Position numbers and translations under genes: made by a program | Shown here: piece by piece, positions 42,110-53,869 of the stretch | How the letters are laid out: every line of letters starts with the position of its first letter | How positions within the stretch are numbered: position 1 is the first letter of the stretch | Notes under the pieces: model-generated | Database searches by the model: none | What the model saw: only the letters and a program-made list of their open reading frames with translations | What the model was told of the DNA's origin: nothing | Assembly (NCBI RefSeq): GCF_021155775.2 | Contig: NC_060232.1 | Coordinates: 21,583,922-21,647,921 of the forward strand | Source of the DNA: Neodiprion pinetum | Lineage: Eukaryota > Arthropoda > Insecta > Hymenoptera > Diprionidae | Direction: 5' to 3' | DNA: 64,000 nucleotides

Positions 42110-43083
42110 TTCTCCCACCACCACCACCATCACCACCCAATAAAATAATAGGCGTCTTGCGATGAATATTGGAAACAAGGCAGAGTCAATCAATATCGAT
42201 AGAACAACGAATTATTGATAAAGAGGGCGCTATCTGTGGTACCAACTGCCGCTAAGGATAGGCGGTAACATTATCTTGCGATGTAATCTTGGGATGCCAT
42301 CGGTGATAACACTTCCATCGGTCAAATGTTTTGCCACCTGGCGATAAAAATTGAAAATGTTTGCTCAATTGACAGCACAGAATCTCATTATCGAACTCCC
42401 TGGTGGTAAAATCGAGTGGAAATACAGGTCTTACCATCTATGGTAAGGTTCTTGGCGGTAACACCTCTGCCGGTGAAGCAGGCATTCTTACCCTTCGAGG
42501 ATAATACTGACTGCCGGTAATGTAGGTATCAGGGCTGATTCTGTCAATACGCTACCATTGTGATCCAGAACTCTCGTATCCTATCCACTTAGATCAGGAA
42601 GCTCTTCGTGGAAGGCCTTATAGGAAACACAACCAAGAATGTATAGCAGGAAATCGCGCATGGTGAGCCACCCGAGCCTTCGTTGAAAGTCGGAAATGTG
42701 CACAAACCGCATGTGTTGAGAAACATAGCGCACACAATTGTTAAACCATTTCGGTAAAGTAGCGATGCATAAGTTGAAACAAAAGTATTTGAAATCATCT
42801 TCACCTATGTTATCACACTCGCTTGCAATGTTTACCTGTCCGTCTCTACTTCAAATCTAACCGCTTGCCCGTGTCGGGACTCAAAAGAAATCTGCTCTGT
42901 ATCTATGTCCTATTCTTTACACTGTTGCGAAATCATATCTGTATATCATCAATGTGCATTTCCGCTTGTAAGCGTCAGTTATCGTTCTCTTTTCTCGTAA
43001 TACATATCGCATCACCTGTGTATCTTTCTCAAATAAAGAATCTTTACTTAACAATCAATTATTATCATCATCCCGCTTCTTCG
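42110..43083. other. Intergenic; possible repeat with CGGTAA words
   Basis: 42,230-42,540 contains recurring GGCGGTAACA, CGGTGATAACAC and GCCGGTAATG words that recall the repeat-rich ends at 3,780-4,050 and 51,700-51,920. The resemblance is too weak to call homology. The rest shows nothing recognisable. Confidence 0.3.
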
Positions 43084-43953
43084 CTATAGCCATCCATCAA
43101 TAATTCGCGGATCCCACATCAACGATCCAGTATCTATTGTCATCTCTTCATAGATTAACGCTACAAAAATTTTACGATCCAGGACCTCAGAAATGTTAGT
43201 GAACACTCCCGCACAGTAGTCAGTTATTGATAAAACAAGGGACACAACTAGGCGCTTTTTAAGCGGAACATCCACATAATAGGTTGTCATCCTCAATCGA
43301 TATAGAGTAGACGCCTTGCGCTTACACACTTCAGCAATGTGTTCGGTCCATGACAGTGTTCGATCTATTATAACCCCAAGATATCTGAGACTGGTTACAA
43401 AGATAATAGAATGATCCCTCAGACAAAGCGGAGGAAGCTGCACATCACAGACCGCGGTGACATATTTAGAACTGTCAATAACAATAGCTGTATTTTCATC
43501 CACATTAAGACTAAGACAGTTCCTTGCATTCCACAACCAAATACTCTCAATATCAGCGTTACCCAAGGCTAACGCTTTATTCACATTAGACGGCAACTGA
43601 GATAGCTCGCGAGGTCATCTGCGTAAAGCCAAATGCGATACCGCGCGAGGCACTGGGGGAGAAAACACAAAATCAGCGGTATCAGTAAATCTTTCAAAAG
43701 CCTGTATCGGAAAGTTATCGGGACCACATCCTTGAGTAGTAATCCATGTCAACGCACTGTTGACACGTCTGTTCGTGATTGGTTGGAAGGTAAAGGATTG
43801 CATGTGCCTTTTGGCAGGATTCTGAATCGCTGGACCATTATACCGGAAAGTCACAGAGCTAGATACAAAGTGTTCATTAAGGTTATCAACCGAAACTCCA
43901 GAGAGCAAAGCAGCCGGTAGCCTTTCACACTTGGCAAAAGCAAGGTTTTCCAT
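43084..43953 (-). pseudogene. Non-LTR retrotransposon RT, with a deleted palm
   Basis: The minus strand first reads a pre-RT block (43,953-43,615) with ITNRRVNSALTWITTQGCG and PDNFPIQAFERF, then in another frame WLYADDLASYLSC (YADD at 43,613-43,624, the catalytic motif), then 43,596-43,084 with WNARNCLSLNVDENTAIV and SLRYLGVIIDRTLSWTEH, a thumb region typical of Jockey/CR1-type LINEs. About 200 residues that should separate the pre-RT block from YADD are missing. The C-terminus is also truncated. Confidence 0.85.
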
Positions 43954-43959
43954 CTCGCG

Positions 43960-44950
43960 TTAAAAATATCGCGTATCACCACAAGTATTAAACCGCTCCG
44001 CTGTTTCATGTAAGTAGTCTTGGCGTTATGTCGCTACGATACATGACATATTAAGCAAAAACTTTTGCTCTGCGAGATCTCTTGAAGGACCGATAGCAGG
44101 CGTTGCGATTTTTCATTAGATGTCTGATATCCAGCGATATCCAAGCCGCAGGTGAACGCCACACAGTAAATTCTTGTTCAGGCATGGCGCAATCCAGTGC
44201 ATCTTTCATGAGGTTATAGAAGACTGATATCCGTTCATCGACCGAAGGCAGCGACGAAAGCTGCGAAAAGTCAAACGTAGATAGGGCAGCACAAGTAGCA
44301 TCGAAATTGGCACGATCCTACGGTCGGTATCGAATAACGCGCAGCTCCTGCCTAAGTACACCATACCTTATAACAGTATACATGAGATCATGCCCTATGA
44401 GAAACGGCAGCGATGATTGCCCCAGGACTCTAGGAGATTAGTGTTGTTGACAGCACGTATATCGAGCCAGGTATCAGAAGTAGCCGTGTGAGGAATAGGC
44501 TGCATTGACACGATATCATAACCCTGTGACGCAAAAAATTCACTGAGATGAACTTACAATGAGTCGTAAGCTGTAGATGACAAACCTGCATTGAAGTCAT
44601 CGAGAACACCCGAGAACTTGCAGCGAAATTGCTGCCGAACAAGTTCATTCTCGAATACAGCGAGAATATCAACTTTAGGAATACACGATCGCGAAGAAAA
44701 TGTTCATTCCAGCATCAGCGCTGGCTTCTAACAGATTGGTATTCAGGATATCCATCCACTGGAAGAACACCGGATATAGCAACCGTTACAAAACAAAGCT
44801 CCTGGCGTACGAAGAAGGTAAGGCCATCTCTATGTCACCCTCGACGATCAACCCTGTGCAGCCTGTAAGATGGCAACATCACCTGTACGTTCAATACTCG
44901 TTTGTTGAGCCAGATTTCGGAAACATCAATCACGTAGTATGTATTTAGGC
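43960..44950 (-). pseudogene. LINE APE endonuclease, degraded
   Basis: Short frames upstream of the RT on the same strand give endonuclease-like pieces: SEIWLNKRVLNVQ and RLHRVDRRG near 44,940-44,850, LDDFNAGLSS (the DFN motif) near 44,600, and VWRSPAAWISLDIRHLMKN near 44,150. They come in the order expected for an APE-type endonuclease followed by RT. No frame is intact. Confidence 0.6.
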
Positions 44951-44954
44951 GAAA

Positions 44955-47190
44955 GAACTCGCGAAATTAATTAATATGGAAAGGCAGTGACTGAGTATTA
45001 AGATAGTAAACATTAGGGAATGCCGGGCGGATCAGTGAGCGCACGGATCTCGCGGCAGTCGCAGGCAGGAGTCATTGCAAGGCTTGGGTTAAGTTTTACA
45101 AGTCAGAAGAAGGCAGCAGGCACCACGGTTTGATCCCCGGCCTAGGTCGAACATACAGCGCAGCATCAGTTATCCACGCTGATCTCGGGCTCAGTGAAGG
45201 ATTCTTCTTCAAGATCTGACTTCAATATCAGTGTATCTGCAAGGGGTGCCTTTTGTTAATGTAATCCTTTCGGTCCGAAAAAGCAGTATCGATATCTACT
45301 GCTCGGAGCTGAGGCTTGAGCTTCTTAGCTGCAATCACACGATCGCACGAAGCATGAGACTTGAGGACTAATAAAAGAGGGTGCATCAGTGGCAAATCAG
45401 CATAGTTTTCCATCAACGTGCAATCAGAAACGGACTAAGAAAAAATTAAATGAATCCAACCTCGTTTTTATTTGGCATCTTTGTTGAATAATCGTTTTTT
45501 TGAGGTTTAAATGCTCTGACGCAGAATTGATTCCTCAGATACGATATTTAACGATAGTTCGATGGCGGAAATTTTGGTACCGTACGGCGCAGATACTGAT
45601 CTGAGTAGAAGAGATATTTAAAGACAAAGATAGCGCCGTTGAGCGTCAGACGCAGTAGCTTCAGTTTTTAGATACTTAGGATAGAGAAAAGAAAAGAAAA
45701 AATAACATCAATAGTAGAGGGGAGGGGTCGTATCCAGTAGATGAAACACAAGAAATGTAAGATGGTAATAATATACAGTGTATTAATAAAAAGCGTGAAA
45801 ATAGTTACACTCAAGTAATTCAGAGAAATTTAGGTACAGTTAAATAATTCAAGAAATTCAACTACAGCCAGAAAATTCAGTCTGTCAGGAAAGTAAATAC
45901 AGTCAGAGAAAAAGGTAAAAGTGAGAATTAACAAATTAGCGAGACAGATATCGTGCGATAAGCGAGGGATAGGTGTATGTATTCGCGATACTATTACTCG
46001 GAGCAACCATCAGCAAGGTTGACAATAGACAGTTATAATGTAGTCTAGCATGCAATGCACAATCTAATATCCTCAAAGTAAACGTTAACACTTCAAGTGA
46101 AAGCAGAATAATATAGGGAAAGAATAGTATCATTACAATGCAGATAAATGGTCAATGTAATATGCAAGTAAAACAGAAAGATATTGGAATTAATACAGTA
46201 AGCAAGAAATACAAGGAAAAAGTAATAATGGAATTCAGGCAGCAATTTACAGAAATAAGATACATAAAGAAATATTCAGAAAATGGATATTAAGATAAAA
46301 ATTATAAAGAAAATACATAGTGTCTAGTTTACGATACATACGGTCAAAAAGAAGTAGCGAGAAGAAATAGAAAAGAAAACACAGATATTCTTAATGTATT
46401 AAGAAGAGAGAAAAGAGAATAGAGAAAATCCAACGCGATATATTATAAACTAGAGGGACTACGAACAAACTACGTAACATCTTACAGCGGCGCAATACTC
46501 CAAAGTCAAAGAACGACGAGTTATACCGCGTAGCAATATAAAATTCCGCACGCCGGAAGCTCAAGATATGAATTACTCAAAAAATATTAGGTAAGAAAGC
46601 AAGTTATAATCAAATTATGGAAGATACAGAAGAGATAAGTAAAACATATTAAGAGACAAAGGTAAATGGTGAGAATTTATGAGCTAATTAATTTGCCAAT
46701 CGCTACAGAGAAACAATGAATTATCAAATTCAAGTAAAGCAAGGTAATTAAAGATATTCTAATCAAACGTAAGCGAAGAAATAGTAAAACGCTGCTGTTT
46801 AGCGATATCAGATAATTCATAAATTAAAATGAAACGAGATCAAGAAAATAGGCAATAGTCACCAAAAATTAAATAAGTGAGTGCTAACTAGTCGCGAAGT
46901 TACTTGCGGTATTAGATACGAAAAAGGAAAGATACGAGCCCACGTGGCTCACGCAGAGCAAACTACGAGAAAAGGTAAGAGAGAAAAGAAAGAACATATA
47001 GACAAGATATGATACAAGTAACTTCGTGGCTTAACAAAATAACAAAAAAAATCTCACTTACGTGAATACAAAAGAAGGTAGAGGACAAATAGAAGAAACA
47101 GATATCGATAGGTCATAGAAAGTCAAGTTAATAAATGCGTAAGAGAACTACTGAACGGGAACACGTCTGCAGGTGATATTAGCGAATTAA
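44955..47190. other. Intergenic, AT-rich, nothing recognised
   Basis: Purine-rich, AT-rich sequence with many stops in all frames. The minus frame 45,416-45,228 has no recognisable motif. It may be old repeat DNA. Confidence 0.35.
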
Positions 47191-47199
47191 CGAAGAGTA

Positions 47200-47658
47200 T
47201 GTCGGGTCTACTGGTGCTACTGTGCTGTCACGTGATTCTCTCCTTATCTTGTATGATCGCTAATTGGGCCAGCGGGTCACGTGAGACGGGTTAACAGGTA
47301 AAACGGGCGGTAGTCTGTTGAGGCAAGTCATCGCATTTGATGCGAACGCGGTGCGAGGACGGCCGAGTGTAGCCGAGCGCCTTCGAGTCTCGAGCGAGGC
47401 AAGCGACGTACTAGAGGGAGTTAGTTGTAAGCAAACTGTCGTCAGAAAAGCACGTAGTGTATAATTAATAAAGAAATATTATTACGTTTCCAAAGATTAA
47501 ACAAAGGTTATTATTCTACCGCGTCGTTTACCTCTCCTTTCCTCAAACCACCTACGATCCTTAGCCTTAACATAGTCCATCTTCACTCGTATTCGCCTCT
47601 TTCGTTGACATACCTATATTAAAATATCGATCCGTCGAGCGATATGTGGAGGGGTTAC
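47200..47658 (+). repeat. Possible solo LTR
   Basis: The stretch from TGTCGGGTCTACTGG to GGAGGGGTTACA begins TG and ends CA, has paired CACGTGA words in the presumed U3 and AATAAAGAAA (47,470) as a possible polyadenylation signal followed by a pyrimidine-rich tail. No target duplication or second copy is visible, so the borders are guesses. Confidence 0.3.
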
Positions 47659-47660
47659 AG

Positions 47661-47969
47661 TTAGCTGTTTCGTGCTATGCCTGAGAGGGAAAGGTTCACG
47701 GTATTGTGGTATCGATGTGTGAGTAGATTTTGCTGATAGACGACGATAATTGAAGACATAACGATCGTACTCAATATTGCGGTATCAATATCGAAAAAGT
47801 ATAGATCCTGTGCCGACTCCTTGCTATGCTTGTACTCTCCGTGATGACGATTTCTCGGTGCTGCACTTCCGTACTCTTGCATGAGGGCCCTGATACCGAG
47901 ACGTCCTGGTGGCGAGGGCCTCGTACCGTATCCCCATATTGCATTCTCTAGGTCAACGTGGTCCGCCAC
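47661..47969 (-). CDS. Unrecognised ORF, 102 codons, with a hydrophobic segment
   Basis: The frame contains a hydrophobic stretch (ILSTIVMSSIIVVYQQN) that could cross a membrane and a Gly/Arg/Pro-rich N-terminal part. I do not recognise it. It lies next to the dispersed repeat copy 2 on the strand where that repeat also shows open frames (48,251-47,953), so it may be part of the same decayed element. Confidence 0.2.
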   Translation of the reverse strand: MADHVDLENAIWGYGTRPSPPGRLGIRALMQEYGSAAPRNRHHGEYKHSKESAQDLYFFDIDTAILSTIVMSSIIVVYQQNLLTHRYHNTVNLSLSGIARNS

Positions 47970-48115
47970 TCTGTGTTTGTCCTCGCGCCGCAGCCCTGGA
48001 TAAAAAGGAATGCATCAGGCAAACATGTTCTTCCTTAACAGTTGACGGCGTCGTAGGCGGTATGGTCGGTTCAGCTTCAGGCTCATAAGAGTCGTCCACA
48101 GGAGGCTTCGTTGTG

Positions 48116-48600
48116 GTTTTGACGCATAGTCTTGTACGCCATCGGCGATGCATCTGAGCGGCATTAGCTTTATTCGATGATGCGGCTTCTGGTCGAGAAG
48201 TCTAAATAATTGGAGGCCTTCGTTGTACACTACGCACGGCCTTGTACGCAATTTAGGTAGGTGTTCATCTGGAGCCGGATCGGCGGTATGCTGCGCTCAC
48301 TGACTCCTCGTATGACGCTATTGACCCAGTCTGTAACCTCTACGTTGCAATATTCGGTTCTCTCGAAGCGATGGTCTTCATAGTGGCTCTCGTAGTGTGG
48401 TACAAAAGGTAGAAAATAGACAGGTATTAGCTTAATACATAAATCTCATTTAATATTATCTAGTCGTTTCTTGGAGTATCGGCTTCAAATGTGCTTTCGT
48501 CGTGTTTCGCGTTATTCTTTGGATAAAGGAGTGCTTTATTATAGCCCATATGACGTAGTATAAAATACCACGTTACAGTACACATTTCTTATTTACTGTA
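48116..48600. repeat. Dispersed repeat, copy 2
   Basis: Matches 1-470 in several blocks, in the same orientation, ending ATACCACGTTACA. Compared with copy 1 it lacks the Penelope-like insertion at the corresponding point. Confidence 0.5.
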
Positions 48601-48614
48601 GAAAATTTTTCAAA

Positions 48615-48972
48615 ACACGTTGACTTTTATGTAGAATAGTCTTCTGCATTTTGAAGCTTTATTACTTTTCCTGGGGAAATTAATACTTGTTTTGGAGAAG
48701 CAGGAGATAATTTTGCTTTTTGGAGAATATCGAAAAAATTTCGCATCGTACTTCGCGTCATGTTTTTGTCCTGATAGGGGCCTTGTCTACAACAAACGCA
48801 TGTTGTTATTCTGATTTTCAACGTGCGTATTTAGATGTCATTCAATCATCACAACACACAATTTTTTACAATCTTTGATCTCTTACTTCATAATGCTCCA
48901 AAATGTCAGCGTCGAGCTTTTCCGACGTACCATCATATTTAAATTCAGACGACGCTTTTTTCCCTGCTGAAA
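48615..48972 (-). CDS. Possible two-exon gene fragment
   Basis: On the minus strand a pyrimidine-poor acceptor (TTTCAGCAG) precedes a frame reading KKASSEFKYDGTSEKLDADI and LEHYE, which ends at a good donor, GAAGTAAGA (about 48,893). A second acceptor (TTGTTGTAG, about 48,790) leads into a frame ending DILQKAKLSPASPKQVLISP and AEDYST. The protein-like frames do not join in phase, so either one is wrong or the gene is decayed. No family recognised. Confidence 0.25.
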
Positions 48973-48979
48973 GATGATT

Positions 48980-50545
48980 TCATACTTAAACATTATCTTA
49001 CCAGCAATATTAGTTTAAAATTTGAAAGTATATACGATGTGTAACGTGGTGTTTTAGAACGACTCGGCACAACGGCACACAATTGCAGGGAAATGCCGGA
49101 AAACGCGTCCCTGGCCGAGTACTGCAAGCAAACTCTATACAAGTTAGCCGACAAACTACTAGAAACTAATTCTTTTTTTTTAAACTGTGTATTTCGCATT
49201 TCGGTGCAAGCAAACACAGTACCAGGACGATAATGATTCTTACTACTAAGAGACCATCATCTTCTGATCACTGTGAACTATTCTCCCGATGACCTCATCT
49301 GCCGACTGCCTGATGTGGCTGCCCCTGTTGTGCCTCAGAATGCGTCTGGGCTAGGGATGTGAAATCCTTGCGACAGATGAGTGATCACTTTTCCAGATGG
49401 AGCCAGCCGCCCGCTTTTCCGGATGCCGTGGAGACGGCATACATGGATACGCGAGGAGCGCACTTCACTACCTCCCGGCTAGGCGCCAGACCAATTTTCA
49501 AGTACTACCATCCCAGTGGTTGTTATCGCCGTAGAGAGTATCTTTGAGACTCGATGCCAGATTCCTGTCAGTTAGGATCATGGTCATATCGTAGGCAGGT
49601 GTACACTGCCAATACGACGCGACCGGTGGAAACGACTCTGACTTGCGGTAATGCCGTCACTCTCCAGCCGAAAAATTTTGGTCGGGAGGCACCCTGCGTG
49701 TGCCTTTGCCGAAGGGTTCTCAACGATAGGTAACAAATTTGGGCAGTAAGATGCAGCGACTGTCAACATATGGAGTAGAAGGAGACAAATCTCCGCCATA
49801 CTTTACTAACAGAAATTTGTCCCACTTTTCGGGGAATAAGTTGGCGCTATTAACAGTGTGGATCCGCTGTTTTCCGGCTAGCGGGAAAATATAAATATAT
49901 CGACTGCTACTCATCCATTTTTACGATTGTTGTAAAAAAAAGTTTCTTATTACGAAACACACAAATTTATGCATGACCATCGTAAAATTTATTATAATAC
50001 GAGTAACATGCAACCGGTGTCACGTAAATTAGGAGCTAGTTGTAATGTGGATTTACTTGTTTTGGTGATACTCTGTGGGCTGTGGAACAAAATAAATAAT
50101 GTGGCAAATGAAAATAAAGTGTTGATCAGAAAAATTAATTCACTTTACTATCGACAAATAGAAATATACTTGTGACAAAAGTATACGTTATTAGAGTATG
50201 CAATATGCTTTACTTTATATTTATATGCTAGGTGAGTCTGGACTGTTTTCGTAACATTCTGGCTTTTGCTTTCTTTATGTTGTGAATAGCATTAAAATAG
50301 TATCGGCCAATCACACGCATTTTACTCATTGTTTATTTTATTGACAAAAAGTTTCGTTCATTAACACTTCATATGACATGACCCAACTACGATGCAACCT
50401 TGTTTAGTGCCATTTATTGCGGTTATGTTGCTCCGAGATAGGTATAGTTCGCGTAAGTGTAATGACTTTAGTCAACTTGATTTGATTTTTTTAACCATGT
50501 GATTATCTTTTCTTACGTTGCATAAATTTACAAGTGTGGATAACG
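48980..50545. other. Intergenic, nothing recognised
   Basis: Several frames of 60-75 codons occur on both strands without motifs. GGTGGAAACGACTCTGAC at 49,621 and its surroundings show no repeat partner in the window. Confidence 0.35.
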
Positions 50546-50552
50546 ATTACTT

Positions 50553-50765
50553 TCAGGCTTCTTTTTGCGAAGCGTTTTTCCGTCTTGTCACAGCAATAGT
50601 CTTGTTTGCTTCGTTTAGAAGACTCTCCACGTCTTTGTGTTTTAAATGGACAATGGATCCAGTTCGAATTCTCTCATTAAAAGCAGACTTCAATTCTCTC
50701 CAGTTTACTCGATTGCTTCTTTTTTGCTTGCGCGTACTTTCACTTCTTTTTTGAAGCCATTTCAA
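50553..50765 (-). pseudogene. Fragment of a Maverick-like large protein (possible PolB N-terminus)
   Basis: The 70-residue frame reads SNRVNWRELKSAFNERIRTG and SIVHLKHKDVESLLNEANKT. This type of segment occurs near the N-terminus of large arthropod proteins that I associate with Maverick or viral-like DNA polymerase B ORFs. The assignment is from memory of family style and could not be checked. It lies downstream, on the same strand, of the second copy of the unknown ORF and repeat-rich end. Confidence 0.35.
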
Positions 50766-51269
50766 TTTTGTCGCCAGCAGAGTCTGATCGTTGTGATAAT
50801 TCTTGTTTTTTCTCCGATGCCTTTCGCAAATTTTTTTTCCAGAAACCGGATACTTTGAGTTCCAAATTTAATCTATTTTCAAATTTCCGGTTTGACGGTG
50901 ACTTACCCAAGATTTAGTACGCAGGTTCTACAATGTTTATCAATTTTAAACATTTCTCGGATTTCACCTTTAGCTTTCTTCTTCTCATATGCGCTTAACA
51001 AGTTGAAACTTGAATGATTGTTTGCCATGGTGAGAATCATTTTTAGAGGGCAAAGCGTGTGTCTGTGTGTGCGTCAATGTGTGTGTTCCGACCTTGCATC
51101 CTATTGACTGTATACTACCTCAGCTGCTAGTCAACCTCGCGCTCTGTCCTCGACTGAGCCCACTCCGGCTTCATTGAATAGTTTACATTACAATTGCGAC
51201 GTTCAAACGCAGCTTGACAATCATCATATTTTCTCGTTGATGTTCAGAATAGCACTCTCATCAACATTT

Positions 51270-51430
51270 CTTAGATTTAAAACTCAATCAGAAGTTGAAT
51301 AGATGTTTCACCTCTTCACTATTCTTTATCAAAAGTTGCAGTCGTTTTTTAACATTACGTTGTTGGGAAGTACTTTTCATATGTAGGAAGAACAGCTTCA
51401 GACTGACGCTAAAATTTTCAGTTCTAACTA
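51270..51430 (-). pseudogene. Second, decayed copy of the unknown ORF
   Basis: GTAGGAAGAACAGCTTCAGA, then CTGACG, aligns with GCAGGAAGAACGGCTTCGGA, then CTGATG, at 3,331. Preceding words (ACGTTGTTGGGAAGTACTTTT against GCGTTGTTGGAGAACACTTTT) also match. The coding frame is broken and the DLEAYFEY block is not preserved. Confidence 0.5.
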
Positions 51431-51439
51431 TAATTTAAA

Positions 51440-51960
51440 GTATTTGATATCACACCGGCATCCAGGTTAACGAAAAAAATTCACGGAACGATTAATCGTG
51501 GAATGTAGGGTGTTTGATATCACTTCGAAGCCAACAGTTTTCACAACTAATCATAAGGTACAGAATATCAAGACAAGGACAAGAATGTCGTGTAGTTCAT
51601 TGTAGAACATTTCTCAGATTGGCAGGTTGATTGCACGATGAACGTTCCAGAGAGAAGGATTTGCGTCTCTTCTATACTTCGATTATCGGTAGGGGATGAG
51701 AATTATATTGTTGGTAAGCAAGCATGATTTTCACCTTCGGTTGATAAAATTGTTCGTAAGACAGCTTGGTTTTAACCTTCGGTAGATAAAATTGCTGGTA
51801 TAGCAGCGCAATTTTGGCCTTCGGGTCGGTACAGCAAGAGTCGATAGCGGTGACGTTTCTCGTGGAGATAGGTTTGAGTCTGGGTAAGATATCGCTAAGT
51901 GTCGGTAGTAGAAATCTGGACCCAGAACTCTCCTTGCACTAGTACTGACACTGTTCCCTG
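51440..51960. repeat. Repeat-rich element end, copy 2
   Basis: Aligns with 3,490-4,080 in order, for example CCTTCGGTTGATAAAATTGT and CCTTCGGTAGATAAAATTG (internal repeats here) against CCTTCGGATGGTAAGATTGT, then GGTTTGAGTC and CTAAGTGTCGGTA. Together with the ORF copy next to it, this defines one element family present twice in the window. Confidence 0.55.
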
Positions 51961-51969
51961 GTGGTGATC

Positions 51970-52885
51970 CACAGTTCGAGTCTTACGCCGGAGCACGACT
52001 TGTGTGCTCTAAGGCTTCTCGTTATTGACAATTGTATAATTAGAGTATTAACGAAAGATGTCTCATTGTTATTTCCACACATCCTAGGTATCCTATTTTA
52101 ATTTAGTGTATATAGTATCGGCGGTTTGTCTTAATTATTGATGAAAAATTTGGCTTATTAAGAGAGAGACTTTCAGGTGGAGCCGCTTATACCTAGCTCA
52201 GGGTTTCTCAGTTTGGTTCTTGGTGCTGGCTAATCCGATCGTTTATAAACCCTAATATTCGGAACTGTACATGACTTTTACTAAGAGGGGTGGAACTGGT
52301 TCTTATAAGAATACGAGAATAAAATAGTATATTGTGCGATAAATATCGTTCAAGCGGCTAGATAAATATGCTTGCTTGTATTAAATGAAATGGAAATTCT
52401 AAGAAGGTACGTTGGAGCGTAACAGCGGTACGAATTTCATCAGGGAACGCGAAGTTTCAAGCCCGAAAAAAATGGTAAATTCTCTCGAATCGACAAAAAA
52501 GTGAAATTGTCTAAGTTAAGAGTTGTGGCAAATAACTTGAAAAATTGTAAAAAATGTTAAAAATTCGGAAATGTTACTTTTTTTACCCCGAAAATACTTG
52601 TATAAGTTTCATCAGAGAACGCAAGAATATGCCTGTGAACAGCTGTGTTTAGTACTTCTGATAGTCGAAGACCGCTAAATAGACGTTGTTTCCCGGGAGC
52701 TCGTAAATGTCTTCCGTATATTTTCACCAATTTCTATATCTATTCGAGTATTGACACTACTTTACGTATGCTAGAACGTGAGAGTTGAAAATTTTAGGTC
52801 GGGGGCCCCAGGCCTCTATTCGTGTCTGGATTTAAGCATTTTACGGCTGAATCCTGCGGCCTACTTCAGCGTCGATATAATTCTG
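51970..52885. other. Intergenic, nothing recognised
   Basis: AT-rich with scattered stops. No coding frame, RNA gene or repeat partner seen. Confidence 0.35.
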
Positions 52886-52895
52886 ATTATATCAT

Positions 52896-53051
52896 GCCAA
52901 AACGATTCCGCGCTAAAAAAGTTCGTCGCGTTGAAATGTCTTCGCGCCGAGACATCTCTACGCCGAAACGCCGCCATACCCAAAAGCCGTGCACCAAAAT
53001 GTCCTCGCACCAATATGGCCGCACCAAAAAGTCCTGCGCCGAAACGTAGTG
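52896..53051 (+). repeat. Degenerate 16-bp minisatellite, locus 1
   Basis: Units of about 16 bases such as AAAATGTCCTCGCACC, AAAAAGTCCTGCGCC and GAAACGCCGCC follow each other with heavy variation (about nine units). The same unit recurs at 56,918-57,050 in the opposite orientation and at 60,236-60,346. The Lys/Arg/Pro-rich frames over it come from the repeat. Confidence 0.65.
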
Positions 53052-53148
53052 CACCCGTATTTTAAATATTGACGTCACTCCCGAATAGTTAGAATAAGTT
53101 TAGCGTCTCTTTGTTGAATGTGTGACGGAGCTACAACATACTCATCCC

Positions 53149-53654
53149 CTATGAACAACGTGGTAGGTTACCATGGCACCCCGAATACTGAAAAAAGTTC
53201 GGTTACCTATTTTCACAGGCATAACCGTAACCATTACACATTATCTCGTACGAACAACGCGAAAGTTGTATAATTTGCGCTGTAATTGCTTTTTCCCGGG
53301 ATATGAATTGCATTGAATTGCTTCAAATTGATTCAAACTTACCCTTGGAGATCTTTCCGCATAGCATTTGTTGAACGTGTAGGCATACTGACAATTGTCA
53401 CCACCGGCTGAAACAATTTATTTACACAAAATTCAACAAGTTGCTGAGCTGTGATAATTGTAAAAGAAAAACAGAGAAATAACGACACCCAAGATACCAA
53501 AGTATTTACCGATCCTCTTGCACTCGCGGATAGCTCTTTGAACTTCTGCCCGATACGCTGGCATTCGTTGGAAAAAAGTTAGCATTCCGTTCAAGCTGAG
53601 TTCTCGTTTGTCATCCACCAAGCCAAACTGCTCCCAAAGGCAGTACATGTAACA
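53149..53654 (-). CDS. Odorant-binding-protein-like gene, last three exons
   Basis: Three exons on the minus strand: 53,654-53,510, 53,407-53,343 and 53,187-53,149 (stop TAG). Acceptors are TTTTTTTCCAG, TTGTTTCAG and CTTTTTTCAG; donors are GGTAAATAC and GGTAAGTTT. Phases match throughout (1 base carried, then 0). The cysteine pattern is that of classical insect odorant-binding proteins: CYMYC is C2-X3-C3, 39 residues to C4 (IREC), 8 to C5, and CQYAYTFNKC is C5-X8-C6. These secreted helical proteins carry hydrophobic ligands. The short last exon adds two further Cys and is the least certain. Upstream exons with signal peptide and C1 were not found; the intron before CYMYC begins at 53,655. Confidence 0.82.
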
Positions 53655-53869
53655 CTGGAAAAAAATTTGGAATCTACATGATTCAATACTCTTTTTCAAG
53701 AGAGACATGAGCGTTTAAACAAGAATCATTTCATATATATCTAATGAATTCGACTCAACTATGTGGTGTCTTCTTTTGCGACAGTGGTGACTAATCAAAT
53801 TAAATAGGATTACTTTCATACGCGACGGGGCCGCTAAAGAATATAAGAAGCAGGAAATAATTGTCCAGA

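Noticed and set aside
42230..42540. Third copy of the repeat-rich element end
   Set aside because: Only short CGGTAA words and one 10-base match are shared; no ordered alignment.
52778..53065. Basic ORFs over the minisatellite
   Set aside because: The Lys/Arg/Pro composition comes from the 16-bp units; open frames in several phases.
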